Part shown: one piece after another, positions 1 to 5,605 of the stretch | Layout: each line of letters begins with the position of its first letter | Numbering within the stretch: position 1 is the stretch's first letter | Assembly (NCBI GenBank): GCA_945889545.1 | Contig: CAMDCC010000203.1 | Coordinates: forward strand, 1 to 5,605 | DNA length: 5,605 nucleotides | Reading direction: 5' to 3' | DNA from: Bifidobacterium breve | GTDB taxonomy: Bacteria > Actinomycetota > Acidimicrobiia > IMCC26256 > PALSA-555 | The notes under the pieces: generated by a model | Databases searched by the model: none | What the model was told of the DNA's origin: nothing | Seen by the model: the letters and a program-made list of their open reading frames with translations, nothing else | Program-made: the position numbers and the translations under genes

Positions 1-907
1 GGGCGCGCGTGGCGTCGATGGCGTCGTCGGGGACGAGGTCGCAGACGACGGCGGTCATCTTCGTCTCGCGGAGTGCGGTGTAGGCCTTGCCGCATACGCC
101 GGCGTCGGTGGGAAGGATTGGCGCGAGCTCGCCGTGGATCGCGGTGGCGAGCGCGAAGCCCGCTTCGGACCGGAACTCACCGGCGGAGAAGTAGGCGCAG
201 CGACACGCGGCGTCGCCGGTGCGCAGGGCGAGGAAGAAATCGGCAGCGAAGCGGTTGGCATCCTCGGCTGCCACCGGATCGGTTTCGCCCGACGTGTCGA
301 GGACCGCCGCCGCGCCGGCACCGGCGAGGCTCTTGGCCACCTGCTCGCCGAGTGCCGCGAGTCCTGGGGCCGCGGTCACGTAGACCCGGCGACCGGCAAG
401 ACCGCGCGGGCCGGCCAGGAGACGCTCGCGCTCGCGCAGTGATGCGGCGGAACCGTCGGCGAACGACCCGACCCGGGTGAGCGCGGCGAGGGTCGTCGGG
501 CCGCAGATGCCGTCGGGCCGGATGCCCGACGCCCGTTGGAACTCGATCAGCGCGTCGACCGTCTCCTTGCCGAGCAGACCGTCTTCGCGGCTGGCATCGA
601 AGCCGAGCGCATTCAGTCGACGTTGCAGCGCGGCCACGTCGTCGCCCCGCAGGAGGGGTTGGTGGAGGTAGAGGAGGCGATCGCCGAGTGTGAACCCGCT
701 CTCGACGATGACCGCCCAGGTCTCACGACCGACGGTGCCGTCGACGCGCAGACCGCGTCCGTGTTGGAACGCGCGGACGGCCGTCTCGGTGCCGTCAGCG
801 AACGTGCCGGGGTCGTCGGGAGCGACGTCGTGGCCGAGCGCGACGAGTCGCGCTTGGAGGTCGCGCACTGCCTCGCCGTGGCGCCCACTCTGGAGCTCAG
901 CGGGCAT
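1..907 (-). CDS. cwlM: CwlM-like peptidoglycan-binding / degenerate amidase protein (partial, 3' end outside window)
   Basis: The frame is open from an ATG at 907 to the left edge, giving 302 residues with no stop. Two PG_binding_1 repeats are visible, at about residues 5-70 and 85-147; each has the LQ..L..LG and F/TAV..FQ...GL..DG..G..T pattern. From about 170 onward the protein resembles an Amidase_3 (N-acetylmuramoyl-L-alanine amidase) domain, with ANRFAADFFLAL at 217-228 and the family-typical LRETKM at 279-284. The usual SIHAN histidine motif reads ALRTG (Arg229), the first HGG metal motif is absent (VTAAPG at 177-182), and the usual catalytic Glu after RETK appears to be Asp290. There is no signal peptide: the first repeat begins at residue 5. 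Together with its place after trxA, this fits CwlM, which in mycobacteria is reported to be a cytoplasmic regulator of MurA rather than a hydrolase. The start is supported by AGGGA just upstream and by the nine-base gap after the trxA stop. The amidase domain is assigned by eye, and the missing C-terminus limits certainty. Confidence 0.85.
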   Translation of the reverse strand, partial: MPAELQSGRHGEAVRDLQARLVALGHDVAPDDPGTFADGTETAVRAFQHGRGLRVDGTVGRETWAVIVESGFTLGDRLLYLHQPLLRGDDVAALQRRLNALGFDASREDGLLGKETVDALIEFQRASGIRPDGICGPTTLAALTRVGSFADGSAASLRERERLLAGPRGLAGRRVYVTAAPGLAALGEQVAKSLAGAGAAAVLDTSGETDPVAAEDANRFAADFFLALRTGDAACRCAYFSAGEFRSEAGFALATAIHGELAPILPTDAGVCGKAYTALRETKMTAVVCDLVPDDAIDATRA

Positions 908-916
908 AAGTCCCTG
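908..916 (-). promoter_or_regulatory. Ribosome binding site of the cwlM-like gene in the trxA-cwlM gap
   Basis: Read on the minus strand the gap is CAGGGACTT, directly before the ATG at 907. AGGGA is a plausible Shine-Dalgarno core. The nine-base spacing from the trxA stop leaves no room for a promoter, so the two genes are probably cotranscribed. Confidence 0.5.
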
Positions 917-1246
917 TTACCCCACGTACTCGGCGAGCTCCTGGAGCAGCTGGCCCTTGCCCTTGGCGCCCACGAGGCGTTTCACCGGCTCGCCGTCCTT
1001 GAACACGAGCAGCGTCGGGATGCTCATCACGTTGTACTTCGTGGCCGTGTTGCGGTTGTCGTCCACGTTGAGCTTGGCGATATCGATCTTGTCGCCCAAC
1101 TCGGTGGCGAGCTCTTCCAGCACAGGGGCGATCATCTTGCACGGGCCACACCACTCCGCCCAGAAGTCGACGAGCACAGGCTTGTCCGAGCTGCCGACGG
1201 TCTCGTCGAACGTGTCGTCGGACAAGATCAAGATGTTGGCTCCCAC
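917..1246 (-). CDS. trxA: Thioredoxin
   Basis: A 109-residue protein of standard thioredoxin length. It is a cytoplasmic dithiol-disulfide oxidoreductase that reduces protein disulfides and is itself recycled by thioredoxin reductase. The active site W-C-G-P-C lies at residues 32-36 (Cys33 and Cys36), preceded by VDFWAEW; the conserved cis-proline is Pro77 in SIPT, and the LNVDDN segment at 59-64 and VFKDGE at 81-86 are also typical. The start is GTG at 1246, chosen because a strong AGGAAGGA ribosome binding site lies a few bases upstream and the next residues match the usual thioredoxin N-terminus. Its partner reductase trxB lies upstream across a 205-bp spacer, and the cwlM-like gene follows after nine bases. 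The long spacer suggests trxA may have its own promoter as well as read-through from trxB. Confidence 0.97.
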   Translation of the reverse strand: MGANILILSDDTFDETVGSSDKPVLVDFWAEWCGPCKMIAPVLEELATELGDKIDIAKLNVDDNRNTATKYNVMSIPTLLVFKDGEPVKRLVGAKGKGQLLQELAEYVG

Positions 1247-1451
1247 GGTGGTTCCTTCCTGATGAGCTTCGGCCTGCGGCCGGGCGCTGAGTGTACCGAG
1301 GGGTGGAACACCCGCTGGGCTCCAGTCATTTCCTGACTCCGCGGTCGCTCACTGCCCGAGCTCCTGCGAACACTTGCCCGTTTCGAGAGCACCGTTCGCT
1401 CCCTGGCGAGCGCCTCCGGCGCCGCATGGCTGAGAGCCCGGAGTGTCTCCT
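1247..1451 (-). other. trxB-trxA intergenic region, probable trxA leader/promoter
   Basis: This is the longest non-coding stretch in the window (205 bp). On the minus strand it holds a perfect 5-bp inverted repeat AGTCA-GGAAA-TGACT (1324-1338), a small perfect hairpin GGGTG-TTC-CACCC (1301-1313), and a weak -10-like TACACT (1290-1295) about 43 bp before the trxA start. I found no convincing -35 box at the right distance and no T-rich terminator tail. It could hold a trxA promoter used by an alternative sigma factor, but this rests on position more than on motifs. Confidence 0.35.
1252..1260 (-). promoter_or_regulatory. Strong ribosome binding site of trxA
   Basis: The minus strand reads AGGAAGGAA five bases before the GTG start at 1246. 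It is the clearest Shine-Dalgarno sequence in the window and decides the GTG start. Confidence 0.75.
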
Positions 1452-2384
1452 CTACCCGTGTTCCTTCGCGGCGAGCCAGCGCTCGGCTTCGATCGCGGCC
1501 ATGCAGCCGCTGCCGGCCGCGGTGATCGCTTGCCGGAACACGTGGTCCTGCACGTCGCCCGCCGCGAACACGCCGTCGACCGAGGTGGCCGTGGAGTCGG
1601 GGGCGGTGATCACGTAGCCGCCGTCGTCGAGGTCGAGCTGACCCTTGTAGAGGTCGGTGTTGGGGTTGTGGCCGATGGCCACGAACACTCCGGCGAGCTC
1701 GAGGGTGGATTCGGCGCCGGTGACGGTGTCGACCAGCCGCACGCCCTCGACGGTGTGTTCACCCAGCACCTCTTCGACACCGGAGTTCCAGAGGAACTCG
1801 ATCTTGTCGTTGGCGAACGCGCGCTCCTGCATGATCTTGGATGCCCGGAGCTCGTCGCGGCGGTGGATCACGGTCACCTTGGTGGCGAACTTCGTGAGGA
1901 AGAGCGCTTCCTCGATGGCGGAGTCGCCGCCGCCGACCACGGCGATCTGCTTGTCTCGGAAGAAGAAGCCGTCGCACGTGGCGCACGTGGACACTCCGTG
2001 GGCCAAGAGCCGCTGCTCGGATTCCAGGCCGAGCATCCGGGCGCTCGCGCCGGTAGAGAGGATGAGTGCGTCGCCTCGATACTCCGTGGAACCCACCCAC
2101 ACGCCGAAGGGGTGCTCCGAGAAGTCGACGCGGTCGGCATCGGCGGTGATGAGCTCGGCGCCGAATCGCTGGGCCTGCTCGCGGAGCTTGGCCATGAGGT
2201 CGGGGCCCATGATGCCGTCGGGAAAGCCCGGGTAGTTCTCGACGTCGGTCGTGAGCATGAGCTGGCCGCCGGCTTCGATGCCCTCAATCACCACGGGCTC
2301 GAGCAGGGCTCGCGCCGCGTAGACCGCGGCCGTGAGTCCGGCCGGTCCGGAGCCCACGATCACCACCTTGCGGTGCTCGGTCAT
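1452..2384 (-). CDS. trxB: Thioredoxin-disulfide reductase (NADPH)
   Basis: A 310-residue FAD enzyme that passes electrons from NADPH to thioredoxin in the cytoplasm; the length is normal for low-molecular-weight bacterial TrxB. Visible motifs in order: FAD-binding GSGPAG at 11-16, the redox-active C-A-T-C at 134-137 followed by DGFFF, NADPH-binding GGGDSA at 151-156, the NADPH phosphate-binding HRRDELRA at 174-181, and the C-terminal FAD motif FAAGD at 274-278. The frame stays open further upstream to 2525, but the ATG at 2384 is the right start because the FAD motif falls at its usual distance from the N-terminus and AGGA lies six bases upstream. The ATG overlaps the stop of the upstream small membrane protein gene in an ATGA, suggesting translational coupling. 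Its substrate trxA lies downstream. Confidence 0.97.
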   Translation of the reverse strand: MTEHRKVVIVGSGPAGLTAAVYAARALLEPVVIEGIEAGGQLMLTTDVENYPGFPDGIMGPDLMAKLREQAQRFGAELITADADRVDFSEHPFGVWVGSTEYRGDALILSTGASARMLGLESEQRLLAHGVSTCATCDGFFFRDKQIAVVGGGDSAIEEALFLTKFATKVTVIHRRDELRASKIMQERAFANDKIEFLWNSGVEEVLGEHTVEGVRLVDTVTGAESTLELAGVFVAIGHNPNTDLYKGQLDLDDGGYVITAPDSTATSVDGVFAAGDVQDHVFRQAITAAGSGCMAAIEAERWLAAKEHG

Positions 2385-2725
2385 TCGTCGTCCTGCTCTT
2401 CGTCGTCCTGCTCTTCGTCGTCTGGGTCGGCGCGCTTGGACTTCTTCGTGGGTTTCACGCGTCTCGACCAACAGAACACCCCTGCGAGCACGAGGATTCC
2501 ACCGCAGATGCCGTATGCGGCCCACACCTCACCGGTGAGGATCACGAGTCCGCGGAATCCGCCGATGACGAGCAGCGTGAGCGCGGTGATGATGAAGAAG
2601 GAGGCGAGCAACCCGTAGACGACGGCTTTGGTCGCCTTCTGCGCCGGCACAACGGTCTTGTCGCGTACGGCGCCGACGACGCGTTCGATCGTGTCTGCGG
2701 CCTGCTTCGGCCAGTCGTCGGCCAT
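2381..2725 (-). CDS. Small two-helix membrane protein with acidic repeat tail, function unknown
   Basis: A 114-residue protein I do not recognise with certainty. The first 30 or so residues are amphipathic (DTIERVVGAVRDKTVVPAQK at 11-30). Two hydrophobic segments follow, about 35-56 and 67-86, joined by a short GFRGLVILTGE-type turn. After TM2 comes a basic stretch (RRVKPTKKSKR, 88-98) and then an acidic tail built from DDEEQ repeats (102-114). By the positive-inside rule both termini are probably cytoplasmic. The layout recalls small holin-like (DUF1469-type) actinobacterial membrane proteins, but it is too short and diverged for me to assign that family. Its TGA stop overlaps the trxB start. 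No good Shine-Dalgarno sequence is visible before the ATG at 2725, and it follows the glycosyltransferase by 53 bp. Being a real gene is supported by the membrane topology and the ATGA junction. Confidence 0.8.
   Translation of the reverse strand: MADDWPKQAADTIERVVGAVRDKTVVPAQKATKAVVYGLLASFFIITALTLLVIGGFRGLVILTGEVWAAYGICGGILVLAGVFCWSRRVKPTKKSKRADPDDEEQDDEEQDDE
2384..2422 (-). repeat. 15-bp tandem repeat, about 2.6 copies, at the small-protein/trxB junction
   Basis: On the plus strand the unit TTCGTCGTCCTGCTC occurs at 2384-2398 and 2399-2413, with nine further matching bases at 2414-2422. In the minus-strand gene it encodes the DDEEQ repeats of the acidic tail. The AGGA within it (complement of 2391-2394) lies six bases before the trxB ATG and probably serves as its ribosome binding site. 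Confidence 0.85.
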
Positions 2726-2778
2726 AGGGCGGCGAGCGTACTTGCCAGCCGTGTTGGATCCCCGGCCGTCGGCTCCGG

Positions 2779-4329
2779 TCAGGAATCGCAGGCGGCGGTG
2801 AGCGGTGCTCCGGGCTTCCTCGGGCCATCGGTGGACCCAACGGCGGCGGCTGCTTTCCCCGGCCGGCGCTCGTAGAGATGCATGCCCCGCACCTCGAGCA
2901 GGAAGCAGTAATCGTTTTCCACCCGGGCGCGCAGGCTCGGGTATCGACGCATGGGAGCGAGGCCGGCGTCCTTGAGGTCGGCCGGCGAGGTGTCGAGCAC
3001 GAGTCGCGGGGGGTGGGCGTCGAAGTCGGCGCGAAAGTCGGCCCAGTTCTCCTTGTTGGCACGCTCGGGGAAGGCACGCGCATCGTCACGGGTGGGTTGG
3101 ACGCCGGCGAGGAACGACAAGGTCGTCACGAAACGCGTCGCGGGCTGGCGATCGGCCCGCCAGTAGACCTCGGGGGCCAAGCCCCAGATGAACAGCCGGT
3201 CGGACGGATCGGAGTGTGCCCGGACCGCCCGGGTGACGTCGTCGGTGACGGCGGGCCGAATGATGTCGGCCGGATCGGCGATGAAGGCGGCGAGAGCGCA
3301 CCCGACGGCAATCGCGCCCGTCGACGCGAGGACCAACGTGCGGACGCGCTCGGTTCGACGGGCAACCGCGCCGGTCACGAGCAGGGCCGAGACCGGCGCG
3401 AGCTGCAAGAAGTAGTGGCCGTAGAACCTCCAGCCCACCGACACCCCGAGCACGGCCGAGAGGAACCACAGCCAGAGGTCGCCGTCGCGGTCGGGTCCGG
3501 CCAGACCGCGGCGACGGTCGCGCCAGGCGAGCACGAGCATCAGCACGACGGGAGCGCCGAAACCGGCCCAGATCCCCCATTGCTCGAAGAAGGTCTGGAC
3601 GGCTTGTCCGATCGGCGGCGGTTCTGCGAACCCGCCGTTGCCGAACACGTTCCAGCGCAGGTACTCGTCGAAGCCGATCAGCAGCGCGGTGGCCAGGATC
3701 GGCGCCGCGAAGCCGGCGCCGATCAGCACGAGAGGCCGACGTGTCCGGGTGCGCAGGGCGAGGTAGGCGACCGGGAGGAGGATCGTGCCGCCCGTCTGCT
3801 TGACGAGCACCGCGAACGCCGCCGCCGCGCCCGACGCCGTCCACCGCGCCCGGCGCGCAAGCACCACTGCTGCAACCGTCGCCGGCACCATGAAGAGCTC
3901 GAAGTTGGCTGCCTGGCCGTCTCCCGGTAGGAAGGCCGTCGCCACGAACAGGCAGAGCATTGCCGCACACCACCCCGCGCGGGCACCCCATCGGGCGCGG
4001 GCCTCGATGAGCGTGAGGAGCGCAGTCAGGGCGAGCGCGAGCATCGCCAGCACTCGTGGTCCCACGAGCGTGTCGTCGCCGGTCACGGCGAACGCACCCG
4101 TATAGAGGAAGGGCACGATCGGCGCCTTCCGGTCGGCGGTGTCCTCGTAGAGCGACCCGCCGTCCTGGAGCACGCGCGCTTGGGTGCCGAGGAACGCCTC
4201 GTCAGGATTGAAGACGTCGACCGAGAACGCCGCCGCGTGCAGCGCCACGGTGAGGAGGAGGAGCAGACCGAAGTTTCGGGCGACCGGCAGGCCGACCTTC
4301 ACCATCGTTGCCCGGCCCACGCGCTGCAT
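2779..4329 (-). CDS. Polytopic membrane glycosyltransferase, GT39/PMT-ArnT-like (GT-C fold)
   Basis: A 516-residue integral membrane protein. A hydrophobic segment at about 20-36 is followed by Asp43-Glu44 in NPDEAF, the acidic pair after TM1 that is typical of GT-C transferases using lipid-phosphate sugars. It is followed by DRKAP at 66-70, matching the D..K.P motif of the PMT/ArnT group. Further membrane segments lie at about 92-108, 117-134, 145-158, 168-190, 199-219, 252-269, 284-300, 307-321 and 331-350. The GHYFLQLAP motif at 304-312 is common in this family. Residues from about 355 form a soluble domain, probably extracytoplasmic. It likely moves a sugar from a polyprenyl-phosphate donor to an envelope protein or glycolipid; the substrate cannot be read from sequence. 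The start is uncertain: ATG at 4329 (used) or ATG at 4305, neither with a clear Shine-Dalgarno. It follows the anti-sigma gene by 52 bp. A gene of this kind is not part of the sigM-trx-cwlM block as I know it from mycobacteria. Confidence 0.87.
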   Translation of the reverse strand: MQRVGRATMVKVGLPVARNFGLLLLLTVALHAAAFSVDVFNPDEAFLGTQARVLQDGGSLYEDTADRKAPIVPFLYTGAFAVTGDDTLVGPRVLAMLALALTALLTLIEARARWGARAGWCAAMLCLFVATAFLPGDGQAANFELFMVPATVAAVVLARRARWTASGAAAAFAVLVKQTGGTILLPVAYLALRTRTRRPLVLIGAGFAAPILATALLIGFDEYLRWNVFGNGGFAEPPPIGQAVQTFFEQWGIWAGFGAPVVLMLVLAWRDRRRGLAGPDRDGDLWLWFLSAVLGVSVGWRFYGHYFLQLAPVSALLVTGAVARRTERVRTLVLASTGAIAVGCALAAFIADPADIIRPAVTDDVTRAVRAHSDPSDRLFIWGLAPEVYWRADRQPATRFVTTLSFLAGVQPTRDDARAFPERANKENWADFRADFDAHPPRLVLDTSPADLKDAGLAPMRRYPSLRARVENDYCFLLEVRGMHLYERRPGKAAAAVGSTDGPRKPGAPLTAACDS

Positions 4330-4330
4330 G

Positions 4331-4389
4331 CTGGCACAGCGGGCCGGGTCTGACGCCGCCAGGTCTGTGCCGGAGCCGGGTCTACGCCG
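4331..4389. repeat. Inverted and direct repeats in the anti-sigma/glycosyltransferase spacer
   Basis: GGCACAG (4333-4339) and CTGTGCC (4365-4371) form a perfect 7-bp inverted repeat with a 25-base loop. In addition GCCGGGTCT at 4343-4351 recurs at 4375-4383; with the following ACGCCG (one inserted G in the first copy) the match reaches 15 bases. The second copy covers the stop codon region of the anti-sigma gene. There is no T-run, so it is not a standard intrinsic terminator. It may be chance in GC-rich DNA. Confidence 0.4.
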
Positions 4390-5011
4390 GTTTCAGGTTC
4401 ACACTCGCGAGCTCGGTGCAGTCGTCTTGGCGCACCACGACGGCCAGGGGCTCACCACCGGGTGAGGTGCCGACGAAGATCGTGACGGAAACGCCGCGGT
4501 AGAACCCAAGACCGAGTGCAGTGGTCGCGACGAGATCGAACGTCTCGGCCGGGGTCGACGCGCATGGATACGCGAGGGGAACCGCGGAGTCCTCGGTGGG
4601 ACCCTCCGAACGCGCGAACCCGCCGTCGATGGCTGCTCGCAGGTCGGCGGGCTTGGTGACGTCGCCGAGTCCGCCGAGGGGCGTAACGGGAGCGACGGAG
4701 TCGAGGGCCCCGGGGTTCGCTGCCTTCTCGAGCGCAAAGCCATCTGAGGAGGCACTCGGTTGACCGCCTTGTGCGGTTGTGGTCGCCACCGGGCTGTCCT
4801 CCTGCACGAGCACCGTGCCGACGACGACGCCCACGATCACTGCCGCGGCGACCGCCATCGCGGCCGTGAGGCGCGACGCACGAGGGACCGGACGGTCGAG
4901 CGCCTCGCGCACCAGACGGCGACGGGTCACCTCGTCGAGCGGGGGTACGGCGAGCAGCGCGGCGAGGCGCTCGTCGCGCACGTCAGCATCGGTGTTGGGG
5001 GGATCGCTCAT
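4382..5011 (-). CDS. Putative anti-sigma factor, single-pass membrane protein
   Basis: A 209-residue protein whose gene overlaps the sigma factor gene by four bases (ATGA), the usual layout of a sigma/anti-sigma pair. Residues 1-46 are hydrophilic and charged (RDERLAALL, LDEVTRRRLVREAL) and probably form the cytoplasmic sigma-binding part. A single hydrophobic helix spans about 48-69, followed by a Thr/Ser/Gly-rich linker (about 75-90) and an extracytoplasmic domain (about 95-209). The N-terminal part has no cysteine, so the HxxxCxxC zinc motif of ZAS anti-sigma factors is absent. The only two cysteines, Cys150 and Cys198, lie in the outer domain and could form a disulfide. The role is inferred from gene order and topology; the equivalent position in mycobacteria holds the anti-SigM protein. 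AGAGAGAA just upstream of the ATG (complement of 5014-5021) is a modest ribosome binding site. Confidence 0.75.
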   Translation of the reverse strand: MSDPPNTDADVRDERLAALLAVPPLDEVTRRRLVREALDRPVPRASRLTAAMAVAAAVIVGVVVGTVLVQEDSPVATTTAQGGQPSASSDGFALEKAANPGALDSVAPVTPLGGLGDVTKPADLRAAIDGGFARSEGPTEDSAVPLAYPCASTPAETFDLVATTALGLGFYRGVSVTIFVGTSPGGEPLAVVVRQDDCTELASVNLKPA

Positions 5012-5589
5012 AGTTCTCTCTTTGGACGCTCGGACAGGTCGTCGGAGTTCCCGAGGAGCTCAGTGAGGGCGGCTCGACCTCGGGCGATGCGAGACCGCAC
5101 CGTGCCCGGAGGCACATCGAGCACTTCGGCGATCTCCGCGTAGTCGAGATCGCAGAGATCACGGAGCACGACGGCAACCCGAAAGTCCTCAGGGAGCTGG
5201 GCCAGCGCGGCTTCGACATCGAGACGCGCGCCGACCCGATCCTCGAGCCCAGAGGAATACGACTTCGGCTCCGGCAGCTCCTCCACCGGTGTTGGGCGGC
5301 GCCCTCGCCGGCGAACCTCGTCGAGCGCGGCGTTCGTGGCCACGCGATACATCCAGGTGGTGAACGCGGAGCGGCCGTCGAAGTGGGCAATGCCGCGGGT
5401 AATCGCTACAAGCGCCTCCTGGGTGGCGTCGAGCGCATCCTCGGGGTGGCCGACAACCCGTCGACACACGGCGTGAACGCGGTCGGCGTGACGTTCCAGG
5501 AGCTGTTCGAGCGAGCGCCGATCACCCCGGGCCGCTGCACGTGCGAGGGCCCGATCCTCGGCGACGTTCGCCGATCCACCCATGCGCAT
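5008..5589 (-). CDS. sigM: ECF-family RNA polymerase sigma factor (SigM-like)
   Basis: A 193-residue group 4 (ECF) sigma factor that would direct RNA polymerase to a specific promoter set. Region 2 spans about 27-97, with DALDATQEALVAI (51-63, region 2.2) and FDGRSAFTTWMYRVATNAALDEVRRR-type region 2.3/2.4 from 70 to 95. A non-conserved linker (about 98-117) leads to region 4 at 123-178, with LPEDFRVAVVLRDL at 132-145 and the helix-turn-helix (LDYAEIAEVLDVPPGTVRSRI, 148-168). There is no region 1.1 or region 3. The order sigma, membrane anti-sigma, trxB, trxA, cwlM supports a SigM orthologue; in mycobacteria SigM controls envelope and secretion-related genes. ATG at 5589 is used, but ATG at 5583 is equally possible, neither has a clear Shine-Dalgarno, and the frame remains open to the right edge. 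The stop overlaps the anti-sigma start. Confidence 0.92.
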   Translation of the reverse strand: MRMGGSANVAEDRALARAAARGDRRSLEQLLERHADRVHAVCRRVVGHPEDALDATQEALVAITRGIAHFDGRSAFTTWMYRVATNAALDEVRRRGRRPTPVEELPEPKSYSSGLEDRVGARLDVEAALAQLPEDFRVAVVLRDLCDLDYAEIAEVLDVPPGTVRSRIARGRAALTELLGNSDDLSERPKREL

Positions 5590-5605
5590 GCCGCGAGGCG
5601 CGCTC

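Noticed and set aside
1301..1313. GGGTG-GAA-CACCC hairpin as a transcription terminator
   Set aside because: The stem is only five base pairs and no T-run follows on either strand; it lies just upstream of trxA in the direction of transcription.
536..1336. Plus-strand open frame of 266 codons across the cwlM-like gene and trxA
   Set aside because: It runs antisense through two well-supported genes and the spacer, with no domain or ribosome binding site.
1326..1427. 33-codon arginine-rich minus-strand ORF between trxB and trxA, a possible leader peptide
   Set aside because: There is no Shine-Dalgarno sequence before its ATG, and its early arginines follow from GC-rich codons. It lacks features of a known leader peptide.
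2385..2525. Longer N-terminus for TrxB from an upstream ATG at 2525
   Set aside because: The 47 extra residues are arginine-rich, overlap the small membrane protein gene, and would push the FAD motif far from its normal N-terminal position.
1443..2618. Plus-strand open frame of 391 codons opposite trxB
   Set aside because: It is the antisense shadow of trxB, whose motifs and length are unambiguous. Long mirrored frames are expected in GC-rich DNA, and the product shows no recognisable domain.
2878..3930. Plus-strand open frame of 350 codons opposite the glycosyltransferase
   Set aside because: The product is a hydrophilic, low-complexity sequence rich in Arg, Glu, Gly and Asp with no domain, while the minus strand encodes a clear polytopic enzyme.

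Overview
The window is GC-rich, and every gene I can support lies on the minus strand, so transcription runs from the right end to the left end. From 5' to 3' in the direction of transcription it holds an ECF RNA polymerase sigma factor (5008-5589), a membrane-anchored putative anti-sigma factor (4382-5011), a polytopic GT39/PMT-type glycosyltransferase (2779-4329), a small two-helix membrane protein with an acidic tail (2381-2725), thioredoxin reductase trxB (1452-2384), thioredoxin trxA (917-1246), and the start of a peptidoglycan-binding/amidase-like protein resembling CwlM (1-907, running off the left edge).

The order sigma factor, anti-sigma factor, trxB, trxA, cwlM matches the block known near the chromosomal origin in Actinobacteria (in Mycobacterium tuberculosis sigM, its neighbour, trxB2, trxC, cwlM, followed by parB and parA). 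This and the high GC content point to an actinobacterium. The style of the sigma and anti-sigma proteins suggests an Acidimicrobiia-like lineage, but that is inference only. If the synteny holds, parB/parA should lie beyond the left edge and a MurJ/MviN-type gene beyond the right edge.

The genes are tightly packed. Sigma/anti-sigma and small protein/trxB each overlap by four bases (ATGA), which suggests translational coupling. trxA and cwlM are nine bases apart. The sizeable spacers are 52 bp after the anti-sigma gene (with an inverted and a direct repeat), 53 bp after the glycosyltransferase, and 197-205 bp between trxB and trxA, the likeliest place for an internal promoter.

The themes are cell envelope control (sigma/anti-sigma pair, membrane glycosyltransferase, CwlM-like regulator) and cytoplasmic thiol redox balance (TrxA/TrxB). 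The most notable observations are that the CwlM-like protein has lost the zinc-binding and catalytic residues of its amidase domain and has no signal peptide, so it looks like a cytoplasmic pseudoenzyme; that it is unusually cysteine-rich beside a thioredoxin system; that a glycosyltransferase and a small membrane protein sit inside an otherwise conserved block; and that a 15-bp tandem repeat encodes an acidic protein tail and also supplies the trxB ribosome binding site. I saw no tRNA, rRNA, CRISPR array or mobile element.
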